A stretch of 18,414 nucleotides of DNA. Source: Sulfuritalea sp. GTDB taxonomy: Bacteria > Pseudomonadota > Gammaproteobacteria > Burkholderiales > Rhodocyclaceae. Numbering within the stretch: the stretch's first letter is position 1; every line of letters starts with the position of its first letter. A program made the translations under genes and the position numbers. Where the stretch lies: contig JAIPCS010000043.1 in NCBI GenBank assembly GCA_021738105.1, positions 1-18,414 of the forward strand, in the 5' to 3' direction. Below are positions 8,444 to 18,262 of the stretch, one piece after another. The notes beneath the pieces are model-generated. The model was not told the origin of the DNA. It searched no databases and saw only the letters and a list, made by a program, of their open reading frames with translations.

Positions 8444-8863
8444 ATGAACTTTCAAAGAGGCCGGCGTCGGGAGGACCTGGAAATCAATCTGATCCCGATG
8501 ATCGATATACTTTTGGTGATCCTGATATTCCTGATGATTACCACGACCTATTCGAAATTCTCCGGACTGGAAATCAATCTGCCAACGGCCGATGCGCCAC
8601 AGACCAAGGAACAACCGGACGAGATCAGTGTGATCGTGACAGCCGCCGGCGAGATTATGGTAAACAAAGTCGCAGTGGGCGCCCGCGATATTGAATCCAT
8701 CGCCGCCGCGATGAAGCGACTGGCGGGAAGCGGCAAGGAGCCGGTGGTGATCATCAACGCCGATGCCAAGGCCGCACACCAGAGTGTTGTCGATGTCATG
8801 CAAGCGGCCCAGCAGGCCGGGCTGTCGCATATTTCTTTTGCCATCCAGCGGACGCAGCGCTGA
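8444..8863 (+). CDS. exbD: ExbD/TolR-family biopolymer transport protein
   Basis: Partner of ExbB: a single N-terminal transmembrane helix followed by a periplasmic domain. In the 139 residues, NLIPMIDILLVILIFLMITT contains the helix with the essential proton-carrying Asp at residue 21. The periplasmic part (about 42-139) has the ExbD/TolR fold pattern (EISVIVTAAGEIMVNKV, PVVIINADAKAAHQSVVDVM). The start ATG has AGGA at 8431-8434. It is co-transcribed with exbB, and the lpxK reading frame opens just after or inside its 3' end. Confidence 0.93.
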   Translation: MNFQRGRRREDLEINLIPMIDILLVILIFLMITTTYSKFSGLEINLPTADAPQTKEQPDEISVIVTAAGEIMVNKVAVGARDIESIAAAMKRLAGSGKEPVVIINADAKAAHQSVVDVMQAAQQAGLSHISFAIQRTQR

Positions 8864-8903
8864 CGTCGGCGGCTTTGCGGCCATTTGGCGCCACCGCGGG
8901 CCG

Positions 8904-9866
8904 ATGGCTTGTTTGCTGTTTCCCGGCTCGATAATTTTTTTTGTTCTCGTCGCTGGGCGACGGGCTTTGTATCGCCTCGGTTTTCTGCCTCGAATTCGCC
9001 TCCCGGTTCCGGTGGTGGTGATTGGCAACATCAATGTTGGCGGGACCGGCAAGACGCCTATGGTGATTCATTTGGCGCATGCCCTTCGATCGAAAGGGCG
9101 GCGTCCAGGAATCATCAGTCGTGGCTATCTTGGCAACGCAGGGAGCGTCGCTGAGGTAAGCCCCAGAAGCGATCCCGGCAAGGTGGGCGATGAGCCCGTA
9201 CTATTGGCGCAGCGCAGCGACTGCCCGGTATTTGTCGGCGGGGATCGTGTGGCGGCGGCGAAAGCGTTGCTGGCTGCGAATCCGGCCTGTGATGTGATTC
9301 TTTCTGACGACGGACTGCAGCACTATCGTCTGGAGCGCGATGTAGAGATCGCCATGTTTGATGCGGGTCGACTGCAAAACGGCTGGATGCTCCCTGCTGG
9401 ACCACTACGGGAGCCGATGACTCGGTTGAGTCAGGTAGATGCGGTGGTCGTCAGCCATTCTCCCGTGTTGCCAGCGCCGACTTTTGAGTGCCCGGCGTTC
9501 GACATGAGTCTCAAGGGCGATATTTTTGTTCGGCTCGACACCTCGTCAATGACCTGCGGTGCGAGCGACCTGAAGGGGAAAGTGCTGCATGCCATTGCCG
9601 GAATCGGTGAGCCCCGGCATTTTTTCGAACTGCTGAGCGGTCTCGGCCTGAGCTTTTCCGAACACCCCTTTGATGATCACCACCACTATCAGGTGGAAGA
9701 TATCGGATTTTCCGATGGTGCCATTCTGACGACGGAAAAGGATGCCGTAAAATTGGCTCGGCTTAAGCTGTCTCTGCCGATCTGGGTTTTGCCAGTGACG
9801 GCAGATGTTAGTCCCGCCCTTACCGAATTTGTACTGGAGAAATTGAATGGATACCCGTCTTCTTGA
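8904..9866 (+). CDS. lpxK: Tetraacyldisaccharide 4'-kinase
   Basis: Phosphorylates the 4' position of the lipid A disaccharide precursor at the inner membrane. From the ATG at 8904 it has 320 residues. An N-terminal membrane-associated helix ([15 protein letters not shown]) is followed by the P-loop [12 protein letters not shown] (Walker A Gly46-Thr51), [17 protein letters not shown] and the C-terminal [10 protein letters not shown]. Upstream in-frame residues ending ...IWRHRGP resemble the N-termini of relatives, so the true start may be a non-ATG codon overlapping exbD, for example TTG 8838 (342 residues). Neither start has a good ribosome site. The 3' end overlaps the Trm112-like gene by 20 nt. 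Confidence 0.93.
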   Translation: MACLLFPGSIIFFVLVAGRRALYRLGFLPRIRLPVPVVVIGNINVGGTGKTPMVIHLAHALRSKGRRPGIISRGYLGNAGSVAEVSPRSDPGKVGDEPVLLAQRSDCPVFVGGDRVAAAKALLAANPACDVILSDDGLQHYRLERDVEIAMFDAGRLQNGWMLPAGPLREPMTRLSQVDAVVVSHSPVLPAPTFECPAFDMSLKGDIFVRLDTSSMTCGASDLKGKVLHAIAGIGEPRHFFELLSGLGLSFSEHPFDDHHHYQVEDIGFSDGAILTTEKDAVKLARLKLSLPIWVLPVTADVSPALTEFVLEKLNGYPSS

Positions 9867-10023
9867 AATACTCGTCTGTCCTGTTTGCAAAGGACCACTG
9901 GAGAATCGCAAGGCGGCTTCGGAGTTGGTTTGCAAGGCCTGCAAACTAGCCTATCCGGTGAAAGATGACATTCCGGTGATGTTGGAGGATGAAGCGCGGC
10001 CTCTCAGTGCCGAAGATTTGTGA
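9847..10023 (+). CDS. Trm112/YcaR-like small zinc-binding protein
   Basis: This short gene encodes 58 residues beginning [19 protein letters not shown]. Two Cys pairs, CPVC (11, 14) and CKAC (29, 32), form a zinc ribbon typical of the UPF0434/Trm112 family. The C-terminus [13 protein letters not shown] is also typical. The exact role in bacteria is not established; eukaryotic Trm112 activates methyltransferases. GGAG at 9836-9839 precedes the ATG by seven bases, and the gene overlaps the end of lpxK. The lpxK-ycaR-kdsB order is conserved in many proteobacteria, including E. coli. Confidence 0.92.
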   Translation: MDTRLLEILVCPVCKGPLENRKAASELVCKACKLAYPVKDDIPVMLEDEARPLSAEDL

Positions 10024-10130
10024 TGGATTTCATTCTTGGCGCAAGGCCCGGAACCGTTGGTTGGAGTCGGTCCGGGACGGAATGCCGAGAATTGTTAGTT
10101 GCTGGCGCTGGCGTTCGCTGAAACTCGGTC

Positions 10131-10907
10131 ATGTATCGGTTTCGTATTGTCATCCCAGCGCGTTTTTCCTCGACGCGATTTCCCGGAAAGCCTTTAGCTG
10201 ATATAGCGGGCAAGCCCATGATTGCGCGCGTGGCGGCAGCCGCAACACTCGCCCGGCCCGACGGGATTTGGGTCGCAACAGATGATGAGCGAATTGCAAC
10301 AGCGGTGAGATTGCACGGTTTCGAGGCAGTCATGACGCGCACCGATCACGCCAGCGGCACTGACCGCATCGCAGAAGTGGCAGACCAGTTGAAGTGGGAC
10401 GATGGTGACATCGTTGTCAATGTCCAGGGTGACGAGCCCCTGATTGATCCGGGATTGATCCAGGCCGTGGCGACCGCTTTGAGCAAGGATTCCGAAGCCG
10501 CAATGGCGACTGCCGCTTATCCCTTCTCCGAAGCGGTGGATTTTTTCAATCCGAATGTGGTCAAGGTGGTCAGCGATGTGCGTGGCCGCGCGCTTTACTT
10601 CAGTCGAGCCCCCATTCCCTGGGATCGGGATCGGTTTTCAGGTCGACGTGACGCGCTGCCCGATGATCTTCCGGCGCTGCGCCATATCGGTCTATATGCC
10701 TATCGCGTTGGCTTTCTGCGTCAGTTCGGAAAGCTCGCCATGGCTCCTCTGGAGCGTAGTGAATCGCTGGAGCAATTGCGGGCGCTTTGGCATGGCTACC
10801 CAATACAGGTCGTCAGTGTCGACCATCCTCCGGCCCCTGGAGTCGATACGCCTGAAGATCTGGAAACTGTGCGCCGACTATTTGACGCCAAGGGGGATTC
10901 GGAGTAA
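10131..10907 (+). CDS. kdsB: 3-deoxy-manno-octulosonate cytidylyltransferase
   Basis: Activates Kdo with CTP to give CMP-Kdo for lipopolysaccharide core assembly in the cytoplasm. It has 258 residues. The nucleotide-binding N-terminus [19 protein letters not shown] (4-22) is followed by [13 protein letters not shown] (71-83), NVQGDEPLI (97-105) and RHIGLYAYR. The C-terminal [13 protein letters not shown] is a family hallmark. No strong ribosome site precedes the ATG. The 107-nt spacer after the Trm112-like gene contains an imperfect GC hairpin (CCCGGAACCG against CGGTCCGGG) without a T run, so the operon probably continues through it. Confidence 0.96.
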   Translation: MYRFRIVIPARFSSTRFPGKPLADIAGKPMIARVAAAATLARPDGIWVATDDERIATAVRLHGFEAVMTRTDHASGTDRIAEVADQLKWDDGDIVVNVQGDEPLIDPGLIQAVATALSKDSEAAMATAAYPFSEAVDFFNPNVVKVVSDVRGRALYFSRAPIPWDRDRFSGRRDALPDDLPALRHIGLYAYRVGFLRQFGKLAMAPLERSESLEQLRALWHGYPIQVVSVDHPPAPGVDTPEDLETVRRLFDAKGDSE

Positions 10908-10956
10908 GTTTTGCTAGACAAAAAATTTATAAAACTTCATTAAATCATCTAGATAA

Positions 10957-11631
<675 letters not shown>

Positions 11632-11665
11632 AGAGACAAGACGGGTCCACACATCCGGGGGTTCC

Positions 11666-12775
11666 ATGTCCAGTCAAATACGACGAATTGCTATCTGCAC
11701 TGGTGGTGGAGACGCGCCAGGGCTGAACGCTGTGATACGGTCAGTGGTCATCGCCGCAGCGAATCGTGGTTGGGAATGCTACGGAATTCGCGATGGCTTC
11801 AACGGCATACTATTTCGCGAACGCTATTCCGAGGGCGGTGTTTTTCGGCTCACCCGAGAAATCGTGCGTGGAATTGGACCTCTGGGTGGAACAATTCTGG
11901 GCAGTACGAATAAAGGCGATCCTCTGCACTTTCCGGTGCAGATGCCCGACGGGACAATGAGGGATACGGATCGATCAGGCGAGATTCTGGAATATTTCGC
12001 CTTGAAGGAGCTTGACGCGCTCGTATCCATCGGTGGTGATGGTTCGCTTACCATCGCCAATGCCTTGCATAAAAAGGGCCTTCGTGTCGTTGGCGTACCC
12101 AAGACAATCGACAACGATCTGGATAAGACGTTCACTACCTTCGGCTTCGATACGGCGGTGGGTTTTGCTACTGAATGTCTGGACAGGCTGCACAGTACAG
12201 CCGAAAGTCATCATCGAGTGATGGTAGTCGAAGTTATGGGTCGCTACGCCGGATGGATTGCGCTCCACAGCGGAATTGCCGGTGGCGCCCACGCGATCTT
12301 GATTCCCGAGATTCCTTTTGATTTGGACAGGGTGGCGGCCAAGATTCGTAGCCGGGATAGCGAAGGGCGTATGTATTCGATCATCGTGGTTGCAGAAGGT
12401 GCGGAGCCTATTCACGGTCATCGGGAAGTTCTCGCACCGGCCGAGATTGGTCATGCAGAACGCTTGGGAGGGATTGGTGAACGGATCGCGCATGTTCTGG
12501 GGGAAAAAACCGGCAAGGATGTACGTGTCGTTGTACTAGGCCATCTGCTGCGCGGTGGTAGCCCAACATCGTTCGATCGCTTGGCTGCAATGCGCTTTGG
12601 CAGTGCAGCTGTCCGGGCGCTGGAAGAAGGGCAGTCCGGCGTAATGGTGGCTTTGGCTTTTCCCAACGTGAGCTATGTCGCGTTGGAGGAAGTGGCGGGG
12701 CGCATGAAAGGTGTCCCCCTGGACTGCGACACCCTTCAGACAGGCAGGGACGTCGGAATCAGCTTCGGAGACTGA
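11666..12775 (+). CDS. pfkA: 6-phosphofructokinase, group III type, probably ATP-dependent
   Basis: Phosphorylates fructose 6-phosphate in glycolysis. It has 369 residues. GGGDAPGLNAVIRS starts the phosphoryl-donor site. GGDGS (123-127) has Gly126 at the position equal to E. coli Gly104, which marks ATP use, whereas pyrophosphate enzymes carry Asp there. PKTIDND (145-151) has Lys146 at the position equal to E. coli Gly124, a feature of PPi enzymes and of the mixed-substrate group III. Catalytic Asp149 and the MGRYAGWIA motif are present. The mixture of G104 and K124 types places it in the group III clade, so the donor cannot be fixed with certainty. The ATG has GGGGG a few bases upstream. It is probably co-transcribed with adk and converges on the PPi-type pfp. 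Confidence 0.9.
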   Translation: MSSQIRRIAICTGGGDAPGLNAVIRSVVIAAANRGWECYGIRDGFNGILFRERYSEGGVFRLTREIVRGIGPLGGTILGSTNKGDPLHFPVQMPDGTMRDTDRSGEILEYFALKELDALVSIGGDGSLTIANALHKKGLRVVGVPKTIDNDLDKTFTTFGFDTAVGFATECLDRLHSTAESHHRVMVVEVMGRYAGWIALHSGIAGGAHAILIPEIPFDLDRVAAKIRSRDSEGRMYSIIVVAEGAEPIHGHREVLAPAEIGHAERLGGIGERIAHVLGEKTGKDVRVVVLGHLLRGGSPTSFDRLAAMRFGSAAVRALEEGQSGVMVALAFPNVSYVALEEVAGRMKGVPLDCDTLQTGRDVGISFGD

Positions 12776-12824
12776 CGGTTACCGAATAATTCCGTCAATG
12801 CCCTGATGTTTCCGAGCGAGCTGT

Positions 12825-14045
12825 CTAGGTTGCAGGGTTCAGGATTTTTTCAACCTTGTTGAGACGCAAGCGGTAGGCGTCGGGCATGCCTGATCCGAGC
12901 AATGGACGCAGATACAGGCGGAAAGCGTCGGTAACGTCGGTACCGTTTTCGGCTATGAATTCGTCTTCCATGACTCGGGTTTTTCCGGCAACCGTATCGA
13001 GTGGAACCAACTGATAGTCGACTGAGTAGAACCCGGTACGCTTGATCGCCACCGAGCCGTCGCAATCCCCCCACATCGCATATTGAACGGCTTTTTCGCC
13101 AACTTCTCGGGCTTCGCGCTGATCGACATCCGATACGCAACCCATGAAGGAGCGTTGCAGGTAGCCAAATGTATCGCCGCGTACGCGCTTTATGCCGAGC
13201 TTGCTTTTGATCTCGTCACACAATAGATCGGCCAAGGCTCCTGTGCCTGAGAGTTGAATATTGCCATGGGCGTCCCGCTCAATGTGGGACGTCAGCTGGG
13301 AGATGATGGGCAAGCCCTTGCTGTCGTGAATTCCTTCCGAAGCGGCAATCACGCAGCGGCCGTATTTTTCGTATGTCGTTTTGACATCGGAGAGGAATTT
13401 ATCAACGCTGAAGGTGCGCTCCGGTAGATAAATCAAATGAGGGCCATCATCGGGAAATTTTTTGCCGAGTGCTGACGCAGCCGTCAGAAAACCTGCATGG
13501 CGCCCCATGACCACCGCGAGGTAAACCCCTGTGAGCGCCGTGTTGTCCAGATTCGCTCCCATGAAGGCCTGTGCAACAAAGCGTGCCGCTGACGGGAACC
13601 CCGGTGTGTGGTCGTTGCCAACCAGATCGTTGTCTATGGTTTTGGGGATATGAATACAACGTAAAGAGTAGTTCGCTCGACGTGCTTCCTCACTGACGAT
13701 GCGCACCGTGTCTGACGAGTCATTGCCGCCAATGTAGAAAAAATAGCCAATACCATGTGCTTTCAGAACCTTGAAAATTTCCTGGCAATACTTCAGGTCA
13801 GGTTTATCCCGGGTCGAACCGAGCGCCGAGGAAGGTGTATTGGCAACCATCTCGATGTTATGGCTGGTTTCCTGAGTGAGATCCAGAAACTCTTCACCGA
13901 TGATTCCTGATACTCCGTGATAAGCGCCGTATACCAACTCGACATTGCGGAACTTGCGGGCTTCCAGGACGACGCCCGCCATTGACTGGTTGATGACGGC
14001 GGTGGGGCCACCACCCTGAGCTACGAGGACTTTCCCATGCGGCAT
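12825..14045 (-). CDS. pfp: Pyrophosphate--fructose 6-phosphate 1-phosphotransferase
   Basis: Reversibly phosphorylates fructose 6-phosphate with pyrophosphate. The 406-residue form starts MPHGKVLVAQGGGPTAVINQS; a longer in-frame form from 14183 adds 46 residues with no family resemblance. AAGGA lies about ten bases before the chosen ATG. The donor-site motif is GGNDS (106-110), with Asp109 at the position equal to E. coli Gly104, and PKTIDND follows with Lys135 and Asp138. Together these indicate a PPi-type enzyme. MGRHAGFLTAASALG and PERTFSVDKF are also family-like. Its neighbours are the ATP-type pfkA (convergent) and the membrane pyrophosphatase hppA (divergent), which supports a PPi-linked role. 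Confidence 0.93.
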   Translation of the reverse strand: MPHGKVLVAQGGGPTAVINQSMAGVVLEARKFRNVELVYGAYHGVSGIIGEEFLDLTQETSHNIEMVANTPSSALGSTRDKPDLKYCQEIFKVLKAHGIGYFFYIGGNDSSDTVRIVSEEARRANYSLRCIHIPKTIDNDLVGNDHTPGFPSAARFVAQAFMGANLDNTALTGVYLAVVMGRHAGFLTAASALGKKFPDDGPHLIYLPERTFSVDKFLSDVKTTYEKYGRCVIAASEGIHDSKGLPIISQLTSHIERDAHGNIQLSGTGALADLLCDEIKSKLGIKRVRGDTFGYLQRSFMGCVSDVDQREAREVGEKAVQYAMWGDCDGSVAIKRTGFYSVDYQLVPLDTVAGKTRVMEDEFIAENGTDVTDAFRLYLRPLLGSGMPDAYRLRLNKVEKILNPAT

Positions 14046-14402
14046 GATCTGGTATTCCTTTCGGTTAATCAAGTTTGATTGACTGTCCTGAATGCAGATA
14101 GCGCATCCTTGTTTTCGCAATTCGTCCGGCCGACACTCGATACATCGATAGCTACTATATTCGGCATTTTGATCGACAGGCATCCATCAAGCGGATATCT
14201 CCATCAACCGGTTTTCTACCTTGGCATCCTTGCTTGCCAATGAGATGTGGCTGGGTAATTGATAAACCCGTACATGAATCTGGACGATATCACTTTGAAA
14301 ATCATCAAGGTTTGAACAATAAAAGTTGTCCTATATGTTTCTGTTAGTCGCGTGTGGCGTGATAAAATTACCTGTTAAGTTCATCAATACTCAGGGGGTT
14401 TT
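14046..14402. promoter_or_regulatory. 357-nt divergent control region of pfp and hppA
   Basis: No gene is assigned here. Visible elements are an inverted repeat directly upstream of the pfp ribosome site (14064-14083), a 20-nt imperfect palindrome TTGGCATCCTTGCTTGCCAA (14221-14240), and a possible hppA promoter TTGAAA (14295-14300), 17 nt, AATAAA (14318-14323). Just before hppA lies the ribosome site AGGGGG (14393-14398). The promoter call is weak, and a TAAAAT at about 14372 is an alternative -10. Confidence 0.45.
14064..14083. repeat. Inverted repeat in the pfp leader, possible operator
   Basis: GTTAATCAA-GT-TTGATTGAC has 9-nt arms matching at eight positions; the inner AATCAAGTTTGATT is perfect. 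It sits a few bases 5' of the pfp ribosome binding site, where a bound repressor or a small hairpin could act. No regulator is identified. Confidence 0.4.
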
Positions 14403-16508
14403 ATGTCAGCAGGACTGATTTTTGCGCTGGTCTGTGCCGTGGCGGCAATCGCCTACGGCTGGATTATGAGCCAGTGGATTTTGTCGCAGCCGGCGGGCAA
14501 TGACCGCATGAAGCAAATAGCGGCCGCCATTCAGGAAGGTGCTCAAGCCTACCTCAATCGCCAATACACTACGATCGGAATCGTCGGTGCGGTTCTCGCT
14601 GTGGTCATCTTGATTTTCCTCGGCGCAAAAACTGCCATTGGTTTCGTACTGGGCGCAGTGCTGTCAGGCGCGGCGGGTTACATCGGCATGAACGTTTCGG
14701 TGCGGGCCAACGTGCGTACCGCAGAAGCGGCCCGCGTCGGCATCAATGAAGCCCTGAATGTGGCCTTCAAGGGCGGAGCCATCACCGGCATGCTGGTTGT
14801 CGGTCTGGGACTGCTCGGTGTTGCTGGGTACTACTCTGTGCTGAAAATGATGGGGGGTGCTGGCGCCGAGATGGAAAGCATCATTCATCCTCTGATTGGT
14901 CTTGGTTTCGGTTCCTCGCTGATTTCGATCTTTGCCCGTCTTGGCGGTGGCATCTTCACCAAAGGTGCGGACGTCGGCGCCGACTTGGTGGGCAAGGTTG
15001 AAGCTGGCATTCCTGAAGATGACCCGCGCAATCCCGCTGTGATCGCAGACAACGTGGGAGACAACGTGGGCGACTGCGCGGGTATGGCGGCCGACCTGTT
15101 CGAAACCTATGCAGTAACAACCGTGGCGACGATGTTGTTGGGTGCGCTACTGCTGAAAGTGAATCCGGTCTTTGCCGAACAAGCGGTTATCTATCCCCTG
15201 GCTCTTGGCGGTTTTTCGATTATCGCGTCGATAATCGGCGTGATGTTTGTCAAGACCTCCCCGGGTGCCAAGATCATGAACGCGTTGTATCGCGGCTTGA
15301 TCGTGGCGGGTGTGCTCGCGCTGATCGCTTTCTACCCGATGACAACATGGTTGATCGACGATCACTTGCTCGATACTGTGTTGGGTATCGCTGGCGGTAC
15401 GCAATTGCGACTTTATGGCGCCGCTGTCATCGGTCTGGTATTGACCGGATTGATGGTTTATATCACCGAGTACTATACGGGTACCGAATTTAAGCCCGTG
15501 CAGCACGTGGCGGAAGCTTCGACCACCGGTCACGGCACCAATATCATCGCCGGTTTGGGTGTCTCGATGAAGTCAACCGCTTGGCCCGTACTTTCGGTTT
15601 GCGCCGCCATTTGGGCTTCTTATACGCTGGGCGGTTTGTACGGCATCGCGATTGCCGCGACATCCATGCTTTCAATGGCCGGTATTGTGGTTGCACTGGA
15701 TGCCTACGGTCCGATTACCGACAACGCAGGCGGCATTGCTGAAATGGCCGAATTGCCTGACTCCGTGCGCGGAATTACCGATCCGTTGGACGCCGTGGGC
15801 AACACCACCAAGGCGGTCACCAAGGGCTATGCCATCGGTTCCGCCGGCCTTGCCGCGCTGGTGCTGTTCGCCGACTTTACCCACGGGCTGGAATCGCTCA
15901 AGCCGGGCGTCAAGTTTGCTTTTGATCTATCGGATCCGGCTGTCATCATCGGCCTGTTCGTTGGCGGCATGGTGCCTTACCTCTTTGCTGCAATGGGGAT
16001 GGAAGCGGTCGGTCGGGCGGCCGGAGCGGTGGTGGTTGAAGTGCGCCGTCAGTTCAAGGAGATTGCGGGCATCATGGAAGGCACCGGCAAGCCGGAGTAC
16101 GGCACCTGCGTCGATATGCTGACCAAGGCCGCCATCAAGGAAATGATGATCCCTTCGCTGTTGCCCGTGCTGGTACCAGTTGTTGTAGCGGTCGCCATGA
16201 ATCTGCTGATGGCCCCGGTAGACGGAGTCGGTGCCGGTGTGCGTGCTTTGGGTGGCGTACTGATGGGTACTATCGTGACGGGTATCTTTGTCGCCATCTC
16301 TATGACTACCGGTGGTGGGTGCTGGGACAACGCCAAGAAATACATCGAAGACGGCAACTTCGGCGGTAAGGGTTCAGAGGCACACAAGGCTGCAGTGACT
16401 GGCGATACTGTCGGTGATCCCTACAAGGATACGGCGGGTCCGGCGGTTAATCCGCTGATTAAAATCATCAACATTGTTGCCCTGCTGATCTTGCCGCTGG
16501 TCGTGTGA
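14403..16508 (+). CDS. hppA: K+-insensitive proton-translocating membrane pyrophosphatase
   Basis: Integral inner-membrane pump coupling hydrolysis of PPi to proton export, or in reverse making PPi from the gradient. The 701 residues contain many hydrophobic helices, consistent with the 16-helix fold. The signature [11 protein letters not shown] is at 190-200, followed by [21 protein letters not shown] with the Asp residues that bind Mg-PPi. A second acidic motif, DNAGGIAEM, and a third, [15 protein letters not shown] near the C-terminus, are intact. GNTTKA (466-471) has Lys470 where K+-dependent enzymes have Ala. This marks the K+-independent class, whose characterised members pump H+. AGGGGG precedes the ATG. 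pfp is divergent; ggt overlaps the stop by 4 nt. Confidence 0.97.
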   Translation: MSAGLIFALVCAVAAIAYGWIMSQWILSQPAGNDRMKQIAAAIQEGAQAYLNRQYTTIGIVGAVLAVVILIFLGAKTAIGFVLGAVLSGAAGYIGMNVSVRANVRTAEAARVGINEALNVAFKGGAITGMLVVGLGLLGVAGYYSVLKMMGGAGAEMESIIHPLIGLGFGSSLISIFARLGGGIFTKGADVGADLVGKVEAGIPEDDPRNPAVIADNVGDNVGDCAGMAADLFETYAVTTVATMLLGALLLKVNPVFAEQAVIYPLALGGFSIIASIIGVMFVKTSPGAKIMNALYRGLIVAGVLALIAFYPMTTWLIDDHLLDTVLGIAGGTQLRLYGAAVIGLVLTGLMVYITEYYTGTEFKPVQHVAEASTTGHGTNIIAGLGVSMKSTAWPVLSVCAAIWASYTLGGLYGIAIAATSMLSMAGIVVALDAYGPITDNAGGIAEMAELPDSVRGITDPLDAVGNTTKAVTKGYAIGSAGLAALVLFADFTHGLESLKPGVKFAFDLSDPAVIIGLFVGGMVPYLFAAMGMEAVGRAAGAVVVEVRRQFKEIAGIMEGTGKPEYGTCVDMLTKAAIKEMMIPSLLPVLVPVVVAVAMNLLMAPVDGVGAGVRALGGVLMGTIVTGIFVAISMTTGGGCWDNAKKYIEDGNFGGKGSEAHKAAVTGDTVGDPYKDTAGPAVNPLIKIINIVALLILPLVV

Positions 16509-18262
16509 TCTCCAGCTCTTCAGCACTGCGAACGGGCGGCCGGTGGGCTGCCCGTTTTTTCTTGGCGTTTCTGGCAATGGCGGATGCTGGCGCCGCTTTG
16601 GCGCAAGCCGAACAGCCGGAAGCCGCCAGCGGCTTTCTGAACCGAAAGGCACCGAGCAGTTCGGGTTTCATGGCGGTAACCGCCAATGCCTACGCGACCG
16701 ATGCGGCCGCAGAGATGTTGCTGTTAGGTGGAAATGCGACCGATGCGGCAATTGCGGCGCAGTGGGTACTCAATCTCGTCGAACCGCAATCTTCAGGCAT
16801 GGGCGGCGGCGGATTCCTGCTGCATTGGGACGCGAAGCACAGCAAGGTAACTGCCTGGGATGGCCGGGAAACAGCACCCCGTAGCGCCAGCGCCGACTTT
16901 GCACGGCGACCCGACGGCAGCCTCAACGGTTTTTACGAGGTAGTGGCGACAGGAAAGTCGGTGGGAGTCCCGGGCCTTGTCGCGATGTTTGAATTAGTCC
17001 ATCGTCGGCACGGAAAGTTGCGCTGGGAGCGCCTTACTCGCCCCGCCATTCGTCTCGCCATGAACGGCTTTGTCATATCACCGAGGCTGCACCGGCTACT
17101 GGCCAAGGACAAATTCCTGCGCAGAAATGCCGCTGCGCATGCACTGTACTATCAAGCCGATGGAGAAGCCAAAGCGGTCGGCGAGGTGCTGCGCAATCCT
17201 GAATTCGCGACCAGTTTGCGCAAAATTGCGGAGGAGGGTGCAGCAGCAATACACCAAGGTGATCTGGCAAATCGAATTGTTACGGAAGTCGGGCAGCGTG
17301 GCGGTGCGATGACCACCAAGGATTTGTTCGACTACCAGCCCAGACAACGGCAGGCCGTTTGTGGTCCCTACCGTCAATGGCGCATATGCGGTATGCCGCC
17401 CCCATCTTCCGGAGGCATCAGCGTGATTCAACTACTCGGTCTAATGGAGCACTCCAGGCTTCCTTCAGGGGACCCGGCCACGCCGGCTTCTGCGCATTTG
17501 TTTGCGGAAGCCGGGCGTCTAACGTATGCCGATCGGGCACGCTATCTCGCTGATCCGGACTTTGTTCCGGTTCCCCAGCGCGAGCTTCTGGATCCGAGGT
17601 ATCTGGAGCAGCGAGCCCGACTGATCAATCCTGAACGGAGTATGGGTGTTGTCCAGCCAGGAGAACTGCCCACTCGTCAAGCGCTAGCCGACGACAATGC
17701 TCCGGAACTTCCATCCACAACACATATGTCGATTGTCGATCAGGAAGGCAATGCGGTGGCACTGACCAGTTCTGTCGAAAGCGCATTCGGGAGTCGCATC
17801 CAGGTAGGTGGTTTCCTGCTCAACAATCAACTCACGGATTTTTCCTTTGTAGCGGAGCGCGACGGTAGGCCTGTCGCGAATCGTCTGCAACCCGGGAAGC
17901 GGCCGTTGTCGTCGATGTCCCCCACCCTGGTTTTTGATGCCGACGGAAGGCTCTACGCTGTATTGGGTTCACCCGGCGGCAGCCGTATCATCAATTACGT
18001 TGCTCGTACGTTGATAGCTCTGCTGGATGGCAATTACGATCCTGCGAGAGCGGTCGCCCAATTACATGTCGGAAACCGCAATGGAGCCACGGAAATCGAG
18101 CGCGGTGTTGCTGCCGATGGGCTGGCGTTGGAACTGGCGCGTCGCGGCCATACTATCAAGCGCGATGATATGACGAGCGGACTGCATATGATTGTTCGTT
18201 CGGATGACAAATGGCTGAGCGCCGTCGATCCTCGTCGGGAAGGTGCCGCGCGCGGTGAATGA
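16505..18262 (+). CDS. ggt: Gamma-glutamyltransferase precursor
   Basis: Periplasmic N-terminal nucleophile hydrolase that cleaves glutathione and transfers the gamma-glutamyl group. From GTG 16505 it has 585 residues. The signal peptide runs from basic RWAAR through [16 protein letters not shown], cleaved before QAEQ. The large subunit includes [21 protein letters not shown] and DGRETAP. Autocleavage would occur before Thr405 in STTHMSIVD, the nucleophile of the small subunit, which also has [20 protein letters not shown] and GSPGGSRI. The loop between the last two blocks is a few residues shorter than in E. coli. The GTG overlaps the hppA stop (GTGA). A later ATG (16577) would remove most of the signal peptide, so the upstream start is preferred even though a terminator hairpin lies inside it. 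Confidence 0.92.
   Translation: MISSSSALRTGGRWAARFFLAFLAMADAGAALAQAEQPEAASGFLNRKAPSSSGFMAVTANAYATDAAAEMLLLGGNATDAAIAAQWVLNLVEPQSSGMGGGGFLLHWDAKHSKVTAWDGRETAPRSASADFARRPDGSLNGFYEVVATGKSVGVPGLVAMFELVHRRHGKLRWERLTRPAIRLAMNGFVISPRLHRLLAKDKFLRRNAAAHALYYQADGEAKAVGEVLRNPEFATSLRKIAEEGAAAIHQGDLANRIVTEVGQRGGAMTTKDLFDYQPRQRQAVCGPYRQWRICGMPPPSSGGISVIQLLGLMEHSRLPSGDPATPASAHLFAEAGRLTYADRARYLADPDFVPVPQRELLDPRYLEQRARLINPERSMGVVQPGELPTRQALADDNAPELPSTTHMSIVDQEGNAVALTSSVESAFGSRIQVGGFLLNNQLTDFSFVAERDGRPVANRLQPGKRPLSSMSPTLVFDADGRLYAVLGSPGGSRIINYVARTLIALLDGNYDPARAVAQLHVGNRNGATEIERGVAADGLALELARRGHTIKRDDMTSGLHMIVRSDDKWLSAVDPRREGAARGE
16533..16560 (+). terminator. Intrinsic terminator of hppA, inside ggt signal-peptide codons
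   Basis: A 9-bp GC-rich stem with one G-T pair (arms 16533-16541 and 16546-16554, loop GGTG) leads into six T residues (16555-16560). Two flanking A-T pairs may extend it. It starts 25 nt after the hppA stop. Confidence 0.8.

Noticed and set aside
10024..10130. Terminator in the spacer between the Trm112-like gene and kdsB
   Set aside because: The GC hairpin is bulged and lacks a following T run; the operon most likely continues.
12776..12824. Terminator between convergent pfkA and pfp
   Set aside because: Only a 5-bp GACGG/CCGTC stem with a long loop and no T run is visible.
14046..14183. N-terminal extension of pfp with several cysteines
   Set aside because: It has no resemblance to phosphofructokinases, and a ribosome site and family-typical start lie at 14045.
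14221..14240. A sigma-54 type -24/-12 promoter (TGGCA...TTGC) upstream of hppA
   Set aside because: The GG and GC elements are one base too far apart for the strict sigma-54 spacing; a palindrome explains the sequence better.
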